From Campylobacter rectus (lineage in GTDB: Bacteria; Campylobacterota; Campylobacteria; Campylobacterales; Campylobacteraceae): DNA of 64,000 bases. Where the stretch lies: NCBI RefSeq assembly GCF_004803795.1, contig NZ_CP012543.1:2356001-2420000 (forward strand). Direction: 5' to 3'. Under the pieces are notes generated by a model. The model was not told the DNA's origin. It saw only the letters and a list, made by a program, of their open reading frames with translations, and did no database searches. This document shows positions 36,200 to 44,921 of the stretch, piece by piece. The first letter of the stretch is position 1. The number at the start of each line of letters is the position of its first letter. The position numbers were made by a program, and so were the translations under genes.

Positions 36200-36258
36200 G
36201 AAATTTAATTTTTAGCGCAGGCTAACCAAGTAGGTTGCCGAGCTTAAAATTAAATTTC
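36200..36258. repeat. Nested stem-loop element, copy A (related to 63105-63151)
   Basis: The outer arms GAAATTTAATTTT (36200-36212) and AAAATTAAATTTC (36246-36258) are perfect complements. Inside, GGC-T-AACC-AAGTA-GGTT-GCC forms a second stem with one bulged T. The same layout recurs at 63105-63151 with a different but complementary inner stem. It lies between yajQ and the DUF2314 gene. Confidence 0.55.
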
Positions 36259-36288
36259 AACGCAGAGTAAGTAGAAAAAGCCGAGCCG

Positions 36289-36786
36289 CTATTTTAAGTT
36301 TTTAAAACTAATCGGTAGCTCCAAATTTAACCCCTTCACAAGCCTTATACACTCCTGCAGATCGTCGATGCTTTTGCCGCTTACTCGCACCTCTTCGCCG
36401 CGGATCGCCGCAGTTACTTTTAGCTTTGCGTCCTTGATCGCTTTGGTGATTTTCTTCGCGTTTTCGCTATCTAGGGTGTCGTTTAGCTTTAGCGTCGCCT
36501 TTAAATTTGCGCCGCTCGCGCTCTCGCGTTTACTCTCGGTAACGGCTACCGGCGGGATGTTTCGCTTGATGAGCTTTGAGATCACGATGTCTTTTAGCGC
36601 GTCGATTTTGTTGTCGCTAGAGCTAAGAAGCGTGATGATTTTTTCCTTTTCGTTTAACTCCACCTCGGCCGCAAGCCCCTTAAAATCATATCTCGCCGCG
36701 ATCTCTTTTTTCGCCGTTTCTAGCGCGTTTTTGACCTCCATCATATCGACCGCCGCGCTGATGTCAAAACTGTGTTCGCTAGCCAT
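36289..36786 (-). CDS. yajQ: YajQ family nucleotide (cyclic di-GMP)-binding protein, 165 aa
   Basis: The start [20 protein letters not shown] and the end [13 protein letters not shown] are characteristic of YajQ, a two-ferredoxin-fold protein. Some members bind c-di-GMP and act with transcription factors; in Campylobacter the role is not known to me. The length is standard. It lies 14 nt after the methyltransferase-like gene start-side in the leftward block, close enough for co-transcription with the genes to its right. Confidence 0.9.
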   Translation of the reverse strand: MASEHSFDISAAVDMMEVKNALETAKKEIAARYDFKGLAAEVELNEKEKIITLLSSSDNKIDALKDIVISKLIKRNIPPVAVTESKRESASGANLKATLKLNDTLDSENAKKITKAIKDAKLKVTAAIRGEEVRVSGKSIDDLQECIRLVKGLNLELPISFKNLK

Positions 36787-36800
36787 TTTTACTCCTTAAT

Positions 36801-37310
36801 TTAAATTAAAAAAGGAACGATCATCGGCGTTTTACGCAGATACCGCTCGTATTCGTCGCCAAAATCCAAAAGCAACCTAGGCTCCTCAAATTTTTTCACA
36901 TACCAGCTCATATAAGCGATAAAAATCGCGGGAAAAACCAGTGCGGCGTATGAATTTGTAAGTAATGAAATGCCGATATAAAGCGTGAAAACGCCAAAAA
37001 GCATCGGATTTCTCGTGTGTTTATAAATGCCCTCGGTCATCAAATTTTTCGTCCGTTCGCCGATAGCCACGTTAAAGCCATCGGCGGGATTTCCTTTGCC
37101 TATGCGTTTCATTTGGATGTTTGAAAGAATGATATAAATAGCTCCGAGCGCAAGAAAAGGCGCGCCGAAAACAATAGGTAAAATTTGATTTTCAAAAATA
37201 ATAAAAGCAAATTTCTGCGAAATAAGCCGGATCAAATACGGAAAAAACACTAAAAATATAGCGCTTCCGACGACGTAGCCTAACAAATTTCTAAATTTCA
37301 TTTTTTGCAA
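36801..37310 (-). CDS. Isoprenylcysteine carboxyl methyltransferase-like (ICMT/PEMT) membrane protein, 169 aa
   Basis: Four hydrophobic segments and the motif GIYKHTRNPMLFGVFTLYIG, followed by EEPRLLLDFGDEYERYLRKTP, match the ICMT/phospholipid methyltransferase superfamily, which binds AdoMet at the membrane face. Substrate unknown. It overlaps the end of the D-2-hydroxyacid dehydrogenase gene by 13 nt and so is co-translated. Confidence 0.8.
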   Translation of the reverse strand: MQKMKFRNLLGYVVGSAIFLVFFPYLIRLISQKFAFIIFENQILPIVFGAPFLALGAIYIILSNIQMKRIGKGNPADGFNVAIGERTKNLMTEGIYKHTRNPMLFGVFTLYIGISLLTNSYAALVFPAIFIAYMSWYVKKFEEPRLLLDFGDEYERYLRKTPMIVPFLI

Positions 37311-38239
37311 GACCCGTTTAAAAATTCTTTTATATTTTCCGCGATCATCGCTACGAGCCGCTCTCTAGCTTCAAAACTCGCCCACGCTACGTGCGGAGTG
37401 AGTATCAAATTTTCCTTGTTTTTGATATTTAGTAGCGGATGATCCGCGCGCATGGGCTCGGTCTCCAGCACGTCGGCGGCAAAACGCAAATTTCGCCCGT
37501 CTATCGCGCGAGCTACGGCGTTTTCGTCCACGATACCGCCGCGTCCGAAGTTCATCAGCAAGGCACCCTCTTTCATCAAATTTAGCTCCCGCTCACCGAT
37601 CAAATTTCGCGTTTTTTCGTTTAGCGGAGCATGGATACTCACGATATCGCAGCCACCCAGAAGCTCGCCCAAATTTTGTCTTTTAAACTCCACGTTTGCG
37701 TTTGCGCCGCTAGTAGAGTAGTAGCTCACATTCGCGCCAAATGCCGCCGCGATGCGCGCCACGCCTCTACCGATCTCGCCAAGGCCGATAACGCCGAAGC
37801 TTTTGCCCGCTATCTCGCCGATACTGCGGTCTAAATTCGTAAAAATTTCGCTCTTCGCCCACTCGCCGCTTTGCGCGTAATTATCGTAAAATTTGATGCG
37901 ATTGGTTAGCGCAAAAAGGCAAGCGAACGTATGCTGCACGACGCTGACCGTCGAGTAACCCGCGACGTTTTTCACCGCGATGCCTTTTGACGCGGCGTAG
38001 GCGAGATCGACGTTGTTCATACCCGTCGCGCTGATGCAGATTAGCTTTAAATTTGACGCATCCATCGTCTCTTTGTCGATGACGACCTTGTTCGTGATGA
38101 CGACGTCCGCGCCTTTTAGTCGCTCTACGCGCTCGGCTGCGGCGGTAGTCTCAAAGCTAACAAATTCGCCAAACTGCCTAAAAACGTCCAAATTTACGTC
38201 GCTTCCAAGCGTAGCGGCATCGAGGCAGACTATTTTCAT
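37298..38239 (-). CDS. D-2-hydroxyacid dehydrogenase, 313 aa
   Basis: The Rossmann motif GVIGLGEIGRGVARIAAAFG (about 152-171) binds NAD(H). The catalytic residues are Arg in NFGRGGIVDE (about 233), Glu in ADVLETEP and His in LILTPHVAW (about 283). This is the D-isomer 2-hydroxyacid dehydrogenase family (lactate, glycerate or similar). It corresponds by position to the C. jejuni gene in the rpsU neighbourhood, as I recall. Starts 9 nt after the glutathionylspermidine synthase-like gene. Confidence 0.9.
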   Translation of the reverse strand: MKIVCLDAATLGSDVNLDVFRQFGEFVSFETTAAAERVERLKGADVVITNKVVIDKETMDASNLKLICISATGMNNVDLAYAASKGIAVKNVAGYSTVSVVQHTFACLFALTNRIKFYDNYAQSGEWAKSEIFTNLDRSIGEIAGKSFGVIGLGEIGRGVARIAAAFGANVSYYSTSGANANVEFKRQNLGELLGGCDIVSIHAPLNEKTRNLIGERELNLMKEGALLMNFGRGGIVDENAVARAIDGRNLRFAADVLETEPMRADHPLLNIKNKENLILTPHVAWASFEARERLVAMIAENIKEFLNGSCKK

Positions 38240-38248
38240 TTTGCGTCC

Positions 38249-39427
38249 TTATTTGATAAAGTGCCCCACGAATTTGGAGTAGTTATCTAAAATTTCGCCG
38301 CCCCTGCGATAACCCAGCGCGCACGCCTCGTAGGCGAAAAATACGCCGGCTTGGTAGCTGTTATTGGCGGCGTCTTTGTTAAATTCGTAAAATTCCTGAT
38401 AGATCGCGCGGTTTTGACCGTAGTCGCCGCCGTTTTGCGAGCTAATGCTACCATCGGCCTCTATCACGCTCACATTTGCGCCCTCTCGCCCGAAAACCGG
38501 CTTTTTCACGCATTTTTTGCCCGCGATCGGCCTGTCGCTAGCTTGCAGTAAAAGCGGGTGATTCGGATAGAGATCCCAAAGAATTTTTAAGATGCCTTTG
38601 CTCTGGAAAAGCAGCGTGTATGCTGGATTTAGGATGATGGCTTTTTGATTTTGGACGATGTTTTTTAGGATTATGGCTAGCTCGCCTTCCTCTACGGCGA
38701 TGTCCTCCCACGGCACGAGCTTAAACCAGTACTCGTAGTTTTCGCCGTCAAAAAACACTCCCTCCTCGTCGTTAAATACGACCTCATCGACGTAAGCAAA
38801 CGCCGTGTGAAAGCCCGCCTCCTCGGCGATATACTGCAGTAGCTTCACCGTCTGCTCATCCTCGCTGCTGCCCGCAACCGAGCTAAATAAAATTTTCCAG
38901 CCCTCGTAGTGCTCGTTAAAGCTCTCGGTCTCTTCATCTAGCGTCACGAGGCGCCTAAAATTTTGCTTTAAGGCGTCATAAAGGTCGTTAAACTGCGCGC
39001 TCTCGTCCATGCGGTTAAACTTAAGCGCCGCCCACTGGATGATCGCCGTCTCAAACACGGCCGTCGGGGTGTCGGCGTTAAATTCGATGAGTTTTATCGG
39101 CTTGCCGTCTAGTCCGCCGGCTAGGTCAAATCTACCGTAGAGATGCCAATGCACGTCGTTTTCCCAGCTTTCGCGCACTAGATCTACGAGGTTAAACGGG
39201 ATGCCGACTTCGTGGTAGAGGTTGTTGTCGATGACGTGCTGGGCGGCTGCGACGAACATATCGTATAGCTCGTTTGCGGCGTTGTAGTAGGCCTCGGCCT
39301 GCGACTCGCTAACCTCGACTAGCTCGTCTGCTACGTAGTCGCTGCCGTCTGGATCGGTGTGCCACGTAAAGCCGATCTCTCGTAAAAATTCGTTATTTAG
39401 CGGGCTGATTTTTTTTAAATTTATCAT
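38249..39427 (-). CDS. Glutathionylspermidine synthase family ATP-grasp ligase (YgiC/YjfC-like), 392 aa
   Basis: An ATP-grasp protein of the GSP_synth family: FNADTPTAVFETAIIQW, FDLAGGLDGKPIKLIE, LLLQASDRPIAGKKCVKKPV and GREGANVSV are typical. It lacks the amidase half found in E. coli Gss. YgiC-like enzymes form a C-N bond, but the natural substrate is unknown. It lies 2 nt after the UPF0323 lipoprotein gene; the two are neighbours in other genomes too (often with small lipoproteins), suggesting one process at the envelope. Confidence 0.88.
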   Translation of the reverse strand: MINLKKISPLNNEFLREIGFTWHTDPDGSDYVADELVEVSESQAEAYYNAANELYDMFVAAAQHVIDNNLYHEVGIPFNLVDLVRESWENDVHWHLYGRFDLAGGLDGKPIKLIEFNADTPTAVFETAIIQWAALKFNRMDESAQFNDLYDALKQNFRRLVTLDEETESFNEHYEGWKILFSSVAGSSEDEQTVKLLQYIAEEAGFHTAFAYVDEVVFNDEEGVFFDGENYEYWFKLVPWEDIAVEEGELAIILKNIVQNQKAIILNPAYTLLFQSKGILKILWDLYPNHPLLLQASDRPIAGKKCVKKPVFGREGANVSVIEADGSISSQNGGDYGQNRAIYQEFYEFNKDAANNSYQAGVFFAYEACALGYRRGGEILDNYSKFVGHFIK

Positions 39428-39429
39428 TT

Positions 39430-40065
39430 TCAGCCTCCAAAATTCGAGTTTGAGCCGGACTTCGAGCTTGATCCGCCGAAAAATCCGCTCTTTCCGCCGC
39501 TAGGCTTGCCCGCCGAGCTCGTGGCTTTGGCTTTGTTAAAGCTATCTACGCTCCTTGAGTAGGCGCTCGGGTTTTTATACGCGCTTTGGCGCTGCGCCTG
39601 ATAGCCCGGGTTGTTAAAGAGCTTGTTGCCGATCCAGCTGCCGATGATCGCGCCCGCAGCCGATGCCAAGAGCGCTTCGCCCATACTCATACCGCCGCTT
39701 GAAAGTTGCGCATTTTGAGCGTTCGGATTTGTCAAATTTGACGTTCCGGCATCGATTTTGGCGTTTTCTTCGGCGATTAGCTTATCCATCTCCTCTTTGC
39801 TCAGCACGCGCTCGGTGCCGTTGATGTCCTTTAGCACGACGCGAGTTTCGCTGCTCGGATACTCCTCTAGGACTTTATATTTGCCAGGCGCCGTTTCCTC
39901 GATGATGACGAATGCTCCCGTTTTTTGCGCCGCTTCGTTTAGCGCGCTACTTTCTCCTCCGTTATCGTTGCTGCCGCAGCCGGCCAGCCCAGCTATCACG
40001 ACCGCGCCAAATCCGCCGACCGCAGCGTAGCTTGCTACTTTTTTTATGCCTTTAAAAACTCTCAT
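39430..40065 (-). CDS. UPF0323-type lipoprotein, 211 aa
   Basis: A signal region with lipobox (VVIAGLAGCGSN, Cys about 30), a middle domain (AFVIIEETAPGKYKVLEEYP, VLKDINGTERVLSKEEMDKL), a glycine-rich hydrophobic segment (LLASAAGAIIGSWIGNKLF) and a Ser/Gly-rich tail. This matches the UPF0323 family found in Campylobacter. It starts 4 nt inside the end of the HTH gene and leads into the glutathionylspermidine synthase-like gene. Function unknown. Confidence 0.85.
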   Translation of the reverse strand: MRVFKGIKKVASYAAVGGFGAVVIAGLAGCGSNDNGGESSALNEAAQKTGAFVIIEETAPGKYKVLEEYPSSETRVVLKDINGTERVLSKEEMDKLIAEENAKIDAGTSNLTNPNAQNAQLSSGGMSMGEALLASAAGAIIGSWIGNKLFNNPGYQAQRQSAYKNPSAYSRSVDSFNKAKATSSAGKPSGGKSGFFGGSSSKSGSNSNFGG

Positions 40066-40727
40066 TTTTTATCTAGCTCCTTTGAAATTTTCTTACTTTT
40101 TACCATTATCACACCTTTTTTAAATTTGATAAATTTTGATTTTCCGATGTTTTTTATGATTTTATTTTGCGTTTTTTTAAGGCTTTTGCCGCTTAAATTT
40201 TGCGATTTTAAAAACTCGGCCAAACTCATCCATTTGCCTTCGTTTTCAGGCTTGCTCTCGACGAATTCAACGTCGATTGGGGCCACGTATTCGCCGTTTT
40301 GACGGGCTAGCAGCGGTCGCTCGAGCATGCTTAAAAATCCCCTTAGTTTCTCGTCTCTTTCGCGGTAAATTTGAGCGATTTCGGATTTATTATTTAGCAA
40401 AATTTGCTCTTTTTCGCGAAAAAGCCTCTCTTTATCGGCTTGCAAATTTTGATTTTGTTCTTTTAGTTCGCTAATTTGCGAGAGTAGAAATTCATTCACG
40501 TCAAATTCGCCGACTTTCGCCACTTTTTTTGACTCCGAGCTTTTGGCGGATTTTGAAGTTTTGGGCGCCGATTTGGGTGCGGTTTGGGGCTCGTAGCCGT
40601 CCAAAACTACGTATTTTATGCCGTCTTTTTCAAAGGTCTTTAGCGTGCCGCGACGAATGCGGTTGTAGACGGCTTCTTTGGTTACGCCTAAGATTTCCGC
40701 GGCCTCGCTCACGGGCACTTTGGACAT
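40062..40727 (-). CDS. MerR/excisionase-type HTH protein with coiled coil, 221 aa
   Basis: The N-terminus VSEAAEILGVTKEAVYNRIR is a winged HTH as in excisionase/MerR proteins. A Lys/Ser/Pro-rich linker, a coiled coil (about 80-125) and a basic C-terminus follow. It is a probable DNA-binding protein encoded first in the leftward block and overlapping the lipoprotein gene by 4 nt. Not part of a visible phage. Confidence 0.7.
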   Translation of the reverse strand: MSKVPVSEAAEILGVTKEAVYNRIRRGTLKTFEKDGIKYVVLDGYEPQTAPKSAPKTSKSAKSSESKKVAKVGEFDVNEFLLSQISELKEQNQNLQADKERLFREKEQILLNNKSEIAQIYRERDEKLRGFLSMLERPLLARQNGEYVAPIDVEFVESKPENEGKWMSLAEFLKSQNLSGKSLKKTQNKIIKNIGKSKFIKFKKGVIMVKSKKISKELDKK

Positions 40728-40801
40728 ATTTTTCCTTTGATTGTTAAATTTGGCGTAGATTATGGCAAATTTTGGCTTTGATGCGAGTTAAACGGGAGTT
40801 T

Positions 40802-40833
40802 AAAAAAGAAAAGGCCGCCGAAGCGACCCTTTT
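40802..40833 (-). terminator. Intrinsic terminator of rpsU
   Basis: On the minus strand AAAAGG...CGC-TTCG-GCG...CCTTTT forms a stem with a stable TTCG loop, followed by CTTTTTT. It lies 3 nt after the rpsU stop. Confidence 0.7.
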
Positions 40834-40835
40834 GG

Positions 40836-41048
40836 TTAGAGCTTTGACTCGTAGCGTCTAAGCATATATAGACGTTTAAGCATTTTCTTGCGAGCCGCGA
40901 TTTTTTGTTTTTTGCGGATCTCGGTCATAGGCTCGAAAAAGCGTCTTGCGCGAACTTCAGTCACGACAAGGTTCCTGTCGGTTTGCTTTTTGAACTTTCT
41001 GTAAGCTTCGTCAAAAGACTCGTTAGGATGTACCTTAATACCAGGCAA
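40836..41048 (-). CDS. rpsU: 30S ribosomal protein S21, 70 aa
   Basis: The start is a TTG at 41048: this gives [20 protein letters not shown] (first residue Met), the known 70-aa form of Campylobacter S21. An upstream in-frame GTG (41060) has no room for a ribosome site. The basic C-terminus [17 protein letters not shown] is typical. S21 helps mRNA binding by the 30S subunit. Single gene with a strong terminator. Confidence 0.93.
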   Translation of the reverse strand: MPGIKVHPNESFDEAYRKFKKQTDRNLVVTEVRARRFFEPMTEIRKKQKIAARKKMLKRLYMLRRYESKL

Positions 41049-41136
41049 CGTCCTCACCACCTTTCAATTAAAATAGACGGCGATTATAGTTTAAATTTAA
41101 TAAATTTAAGCTTTGCCCGCCGCCCGGGTTTTAAAT

Positions 41137-42621
41137 TTAGCCTTTCAGTATATGCTCCGCCGCTATCATCGCCGAGCTGATACAATCGGGCGTCGAGCAG
41201 CTAGTAAGCCTCGTAAATCCGTGCACTCCGCCCGTCGCCTCGCCTACGGCGTATAAATTTTTAATAGGCTTGCTATCGTTTATATTAAGGACTTCAAAGT
41301 TTAAATTTACTCTCACGCCGCCCGGAGTATAGCTGATGCCGGGAGTCCCGAGTATCGCGTAAAACGGCGCCTTTTCTATCGGAGCGAATTTGCTTAAATC
41401 TTTTTTAAAATCGGCATCGGTTTTTGCCGCGACGTTTTCGTTATACCGCTTTATCTCCTCTTTTAAAATTTGCACGTTTAGCTTAAATTCTGCCGCCAGC
41501 TCGTCTAAGCTCTCAAATTTTTTCATCTTGCCGGTTTCTATAAATTTTTGCAGCCTTTTTGGGTCATGACTGGAGGTAAATCCCGTCTCGTCAAAGATTA
41601 TAGTCGGAAACAGATCGCTTTCGTTTTTTTGCATATTTTCTAAAATATTATCGGACAAAGTCTGCCTGTCGCCGTCTTCGTTCATAAATCTCTTTGAGTT
41701 TTTACCGTCGACCGAGATGGCAAATATCAAATCCTCCGTCGGAATACCGAACGAATAGCGTCCCAGGCTAAGCTGTACAGGCATCGCACCCGCTTTTATC
41801 ATCGTTTTTAGCGCGCCGGCCGTTGCGCCCGGATTTGACGGAGTGGAGGCTAGAGCGAGCCTTGGATTTTGCGCCGCTTTAAAGGCTTTATCCGCCGAAA
41901 ATCCGCCGCTTGCAAAAATCACGGCCTTTTTAGCTTTATAAAATTTAACGTCTCCTGAAACGTTTTGCGCGTCGTCGTCGGCTAGGTTTTTATCAAATTT
42001 ATATTCCTCTCTCACTTTTAGCCCTATCGCCGCGCCGTTTTTATCCAGCACGATTTCATCGACTTTTACGCGCTTTAGCGTCTTACCGCCCTTGCTCTCA
42101 AAATGAGAATTTAGCGCCTGCACGCACGCTCCGCCACCGCCTACGGTCTCTAGGCTTCTTGCCACGCTATGTCCGCCTAAATGCTTTAGCTTTTCGGCAT
42201 ATTGCACGCCTCTTGCTTTGACGAATTCATACGCTCTTTTTGAATTTTGAGCGATTCTATAAGACTGCTCTATGTAGTTAAAGCCCTTGCCCGCCTTGTT
42301 TAAATCTTTTACGAAAAGCTCGATGGAGTCTTTGATACCGGCTTTTTCCTGTTGTTCGGAGCCCACGCAGGCAAAATCAAGCTGAGAAATGACGGAGTTG
42401 CCGCCCGTTCGCGACATCTTTTCCAGTAGCGCCACGCCGAGCCCGCCCTCGGCAGCTACGATGCCTGCGACGTTTGCGCTAAGGCCGCTACCCACTACCA
42501 AGACATCGTATTCCGCGTCCCATTTTATCTCATCATCCTGCGCCGCTTGCAAATTTAGCGCGCCCACAGCGGCTGCCGCGAGGCCGGTTTTGATAAAATT
42601 TCTTCTTGAAATTTTTTTCAT
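41137..42621 (-). CDS. Periplasmic FAD-dependent fumarate reductase-like flavoprotein (flavocytochrome c family), 494 aa
   Basis: A twin-arginine-like signal (SRRNFIKTGLAAAAVGALNL) suggests export folded with its cofactor. The FAD motif YDVLVVGSGLSANVAGIVAA (about 39-58) and the C-terminal GEATGGVHGFTRLTSCSTPD match the fumarate reductase/urocanate reductase flavoprotein family. No heme CXXCH motif is present, so electrons must come from a separate cytochrome. Substrate (fumarate, urocanate, methacrylate, etc.) is not decided. Divergent from ccoG. Confidence 0.8.
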   Translation of the reverse strand: MKKISRRNFIKTGLAAAAVGALNLQAAQDDEIKWDAEYDVLVVGSGLSANVAGIVAAEGGLGVALLEKMSRTGGNSVISQLDFACVGSEQQEKAGIKDSIELFVKDLNKAGKGFNYIEQSYRIAQNSKRAYEFVKARGVQYAEKLKHLGGHSVARSLETVGGGGACVQALNSHFESKGGKTLKRVKVDEIVLDKNGAAIGLKVREEYKFDKNLADDDAQNVSGDVKFYKAKKAVIFASGGFSADKAFKAAQNPRLALASTPSNPGATAGALKTMIKAGAMPVQLSLGRYSFGIPTEDLIFAISVDGKNSKRFMNEDGDRQTLSDNILENMQKNESDLFPTIIFDETGFTSSHDPKRLQKFIETGKMKKFESLDELAAEFKLNVQILKEEIKRYNENVAAKTDADFKKDLSKFAPIEKAPFYAILGTPGISYTPGGVRVNLNFEVLNINDSKPIKNLYAVGEATGGVHGFTRLTSCSTPDCISSAMIAAEHILKG

Positions 42622-42752
42622 AGCACATCCTTTAATGATTATTCAGATAATTATAGTATAAAACATTATAAAAGCGATATTTAATTCGCTTTTAATCACA
42701 TTAAAACTATAATTTAGCAAAAAATATCACTATTTTGTAATTAGGATGAATT

Positions 42753-44105
42753 ATGACAAAACAAGAGTATAAAAATTATTTCAAATTCGCATCAAAGCGC
42801 TATATCGCCTACATCCTGATCACCTGTACCGCGCTATTTCTGCCCTTTGTTCGCATCGGGGGAAATCAATTTTTCCTACTAAGCTTTGAGCGCGGCGAAC
42901 TGCATCTGCTTTTTGCTAAATTTAACGTCCAAGAGCTGTTTTTGATGCCTTTCGTGCTCATCATTTTTTTTATTTTCATATTTTTTATGACGAATTTGGG
43001 CGGTCGCGTCTGGTGCGGCTGGAGCTGTCCTCAGACGATATTTCGCACTATCTATCGCGACCTTATACAAACTAAAATTTTAAAAATCCGCAAAAGCGTT
43101 TCAAACAAACAAACACAGGCCGAGAGCGGCGTCAAAAATGTGCTAGCGATTGCGATCTGGAGCGTTTTATCTTTTATCGCGGCGGCGAATTTTCTATGGC
43201 TTTTCGTTCCGCCGCAGGACTTTTTTGCTCAAATTTCAGATCCGGCCGAACATAAAATTTTGCTTGGAGCATGGCTTGTTATCGCGGCGTTTTTGATTTT
43301 TGACGTCGCGTTTTTAGGCGAAAATTTTTGCGTTTACGTCTGCCCCTACGCTAGAGTGCAGTCGGTGATGATCGATGGTGATAGCGTGCAGGTCATATAC
43401 GACGAGGCGCGCGGCGGTAAAATTTTTGACGGTCAAACCAAACTCTGGAAAAAACCGCCGGAGCCGCAAAACGAATGCACCGGCTGCGAGGCCTGCGTGA
43501 AAATTTGCCCGACGCACATCGACATCAGAAAGGGCATGCAGCTAGAGTGCATAAACTGCCTGGAGTGCGTCGATGCATGCACGAAAACGATGTCGGGGCT
43601 AAATTTACCTAGTCTAATTAGCTGGACTAGCTCAAATTCGCTAAAAACCAAACAAAAAGTGCGGTATTTGCGCTTTAAAACCGTCGGCTACTGCGCCATC
43701 ATCGCTATCGCCGCGACCGCGCTAACGCTAATGAGCGCTAAAAAAGAGAACATGCTGCTAAACATCAACCGCACGAGCGAGCTATATAAGGTAAATAAAA
43801 GCGGCGAAGTCGAAAATGCCTACGTGTTTTTGTTTGAAAACACGGATGCTAATGCACACGAATTTTACTTTGACGTTAGCGCAGAGGAAGCTAAAGCGCA
43901 GATAAAAATCGAGCGCCCCAAGGCTCAAATTTCGCTAAAAGCGGGCGAAAAAAAGAAGGTCGTAGTCGTGCTAAGCGCGCCCAAGGCGGCATTTGCCGGC
44001 ACGAATGAGCAAACGACAAAAATCAAGATCCATGCATACGCCGCAGACGACAAAGAAAAAATAAATATTAAAAGACAGACTATCTTTGCCCACCCGAGCA
44101 AGTAA
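42753..44105 (+). CDS. ccoG: Cytochrome c oxidase accessory protein CcoG, 450 aa
   Basis: Membrane segments surround NLGGRVWCGWSCPQTIFRTI. Two 4Fe-4S ferredoxin motifs follow (CTGCEACVKICPTHIDI and CINCLECVDACTKTM, about 243-278), then a periplasmic Ig-like domain (about 330-450). CcoG is a Cu(II) reductase-like factor for cbb3 oxidase assembly. In C. jejuni a gene of this type (Cj0369c, as I recall) also lies beside cmeR. Confidence 0.88.
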   Translation: MTKQEYKNYFKFASKRYIAYILITCTALFLPFVRIGGNQFFLLSFERGELHLLFAKFNVQELFLMPFVLIIFFIFIFFMTNLGGRVWCGWSCPQTIFRTIYRDLIQTKILKIRKSVSNKQTQAESGVKNVLAIAIWSVLSFIAAANFLWLFVPPQDFFAQISDPAEHKILLGAWLVIAAFLIFDVAFLGENFCVYVCPYARVQSVMIDGDSVQVIYDEARGGKIFDGQTKLWKKPPEPQNECTGCEACVKICPTHIDIRKGMQLECINCLECVDACTKTMSGLNLPSLISWTSSNSLKTKQKVRYLRFKTVGYCAIIAIAATALTLMSAKKENMLLNINRTSELYKVNKSGEVENAYVFLFENTDANAHEFYFDVSAEEAKAQIKIERPKAQISLKAGEKKKVVVVLSAPKAAFAGTNEQTTKIKIHAYAADDKEKINIKRQTIFAHPSK

Positions 44106-44169
44106 AAAATTATTTTTTTATAGTATAATCATACTTTAAGATTTTTTAAAAAATTTGAGGGGTGAATAA

Positions 44170-44802
44170 ATGAACACGAAACCGACGAAACGAAGCGCCG
44201 AAAGAAAAGAGAAATTTATCCAAGCGGGACTTGAAATTTTCCTCGAAAAAGGCTACGAAAACACGAGTTTAACGGATATTATCAAAAAAAGCGGCGGATC
44301 GCTGGCAAGCATCTACAAATTTTTTGAGAACAAAGAAGGACTTTTTCGCGCCATCGTCGAACGAGGATTTGATGACTTTAGGGCGCAGATAGACGAGAAA
44401 ATCGATCTAAATTTACCCCACAAGCTGGATGATTTTTTGGTTAAATTTGCGGGAATATTTTTCGACATCATCTGCGAAAAGAAAACTACGCTAATCTCAA
44501 GAGTAATGATGAGCGAAGGCGCGAAAAATAACGGGCTTTTGGGTAAAGAATTTTTGGATCAAATTTTAAGCAAAATCGATAAAATTTTAGTAGATTTTTT
44601 CGAGCGAGAAGATATAAAAGCCCAGCTAAACCCAAACGTCTCGCCTTACGTCGCCGCAGTCGCTTTCGCCGCAGTCGTGAGAGAGCCTTATCATTATAAT
44701 GCGGTTTTGCTAAACGAGGACATAGCGCTAAACGAAAAAGAACGCGAAGAGCATATAAAAACGCGCATAGATATGTTTTTACACGGCGTGAAAAGACGCT
44801 AA
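44170..44802 (+). CDS. cmeR: TetR family repressor of the CmeABC pump, 210 aa
   Basis: The N-terminal HTH (FIQAGLEIFLEKGYENTSLTD, GGSLASIYKFFENKEGLF) is TetR-type; the C-terminal helical domain should bind bile salts or drugs. It is placed directly upstream of cmeA in the same direction, as in C. jejuni. A 15-bp palindrome that matches the CmeR box lies between it and cmeA. ATG 44170, with GAGGGG upstream. Confidence 0.9.
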   Translation: MNTKPTKRSAERKEKFIQAGLEIFLEKGYENTSLTDIIKKSGGSLASIYKFFENKEGLFRAIVERGFDDFRAQIDEKIDLNLPHKLDDFLVKFAGIFFDIICEKKTTLISRVMMSEGAKNNGLLGKEFLDQILSKIDKILVDFFEREDIKAQLNPNVSPYVAAVAFAAVVREPYHYNAVLLNEDIALNEKEREEHIKTRIDMFLHGVKRR

Positions 44803-44861
44803 TCTCGACCCTCAAAAATTTGACTTTTCGTATAAATAAGAGTAAAGTAGCCGACTTTGTT

Positions 44862-44896
44862 TGTAATAATATTACATCCCAAATTTTATGTATAAT
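44862..44896 (+). promoter_or_regulatory. cmeABC promoter with CmeR operator
   Basis: TGTAATAATATTACA (44862-44876) is a perfect 7-1-7 palindrome. The C. jejuni CmeR box I know is the 16-bp TGTAATAAATATTACA, so this one has one base fewer at the centre. TATAAT at 44891-44896 is the -10, so the operator covers the -35 region and bound CmeR would block RNA polymerase. The cmeA ATG is 25 nt downstream of the -10. Confidence 0.8.
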
Positions 44897-44921
44897 ATCC
44901 CAAAAAATAAAGGCAAATTTT

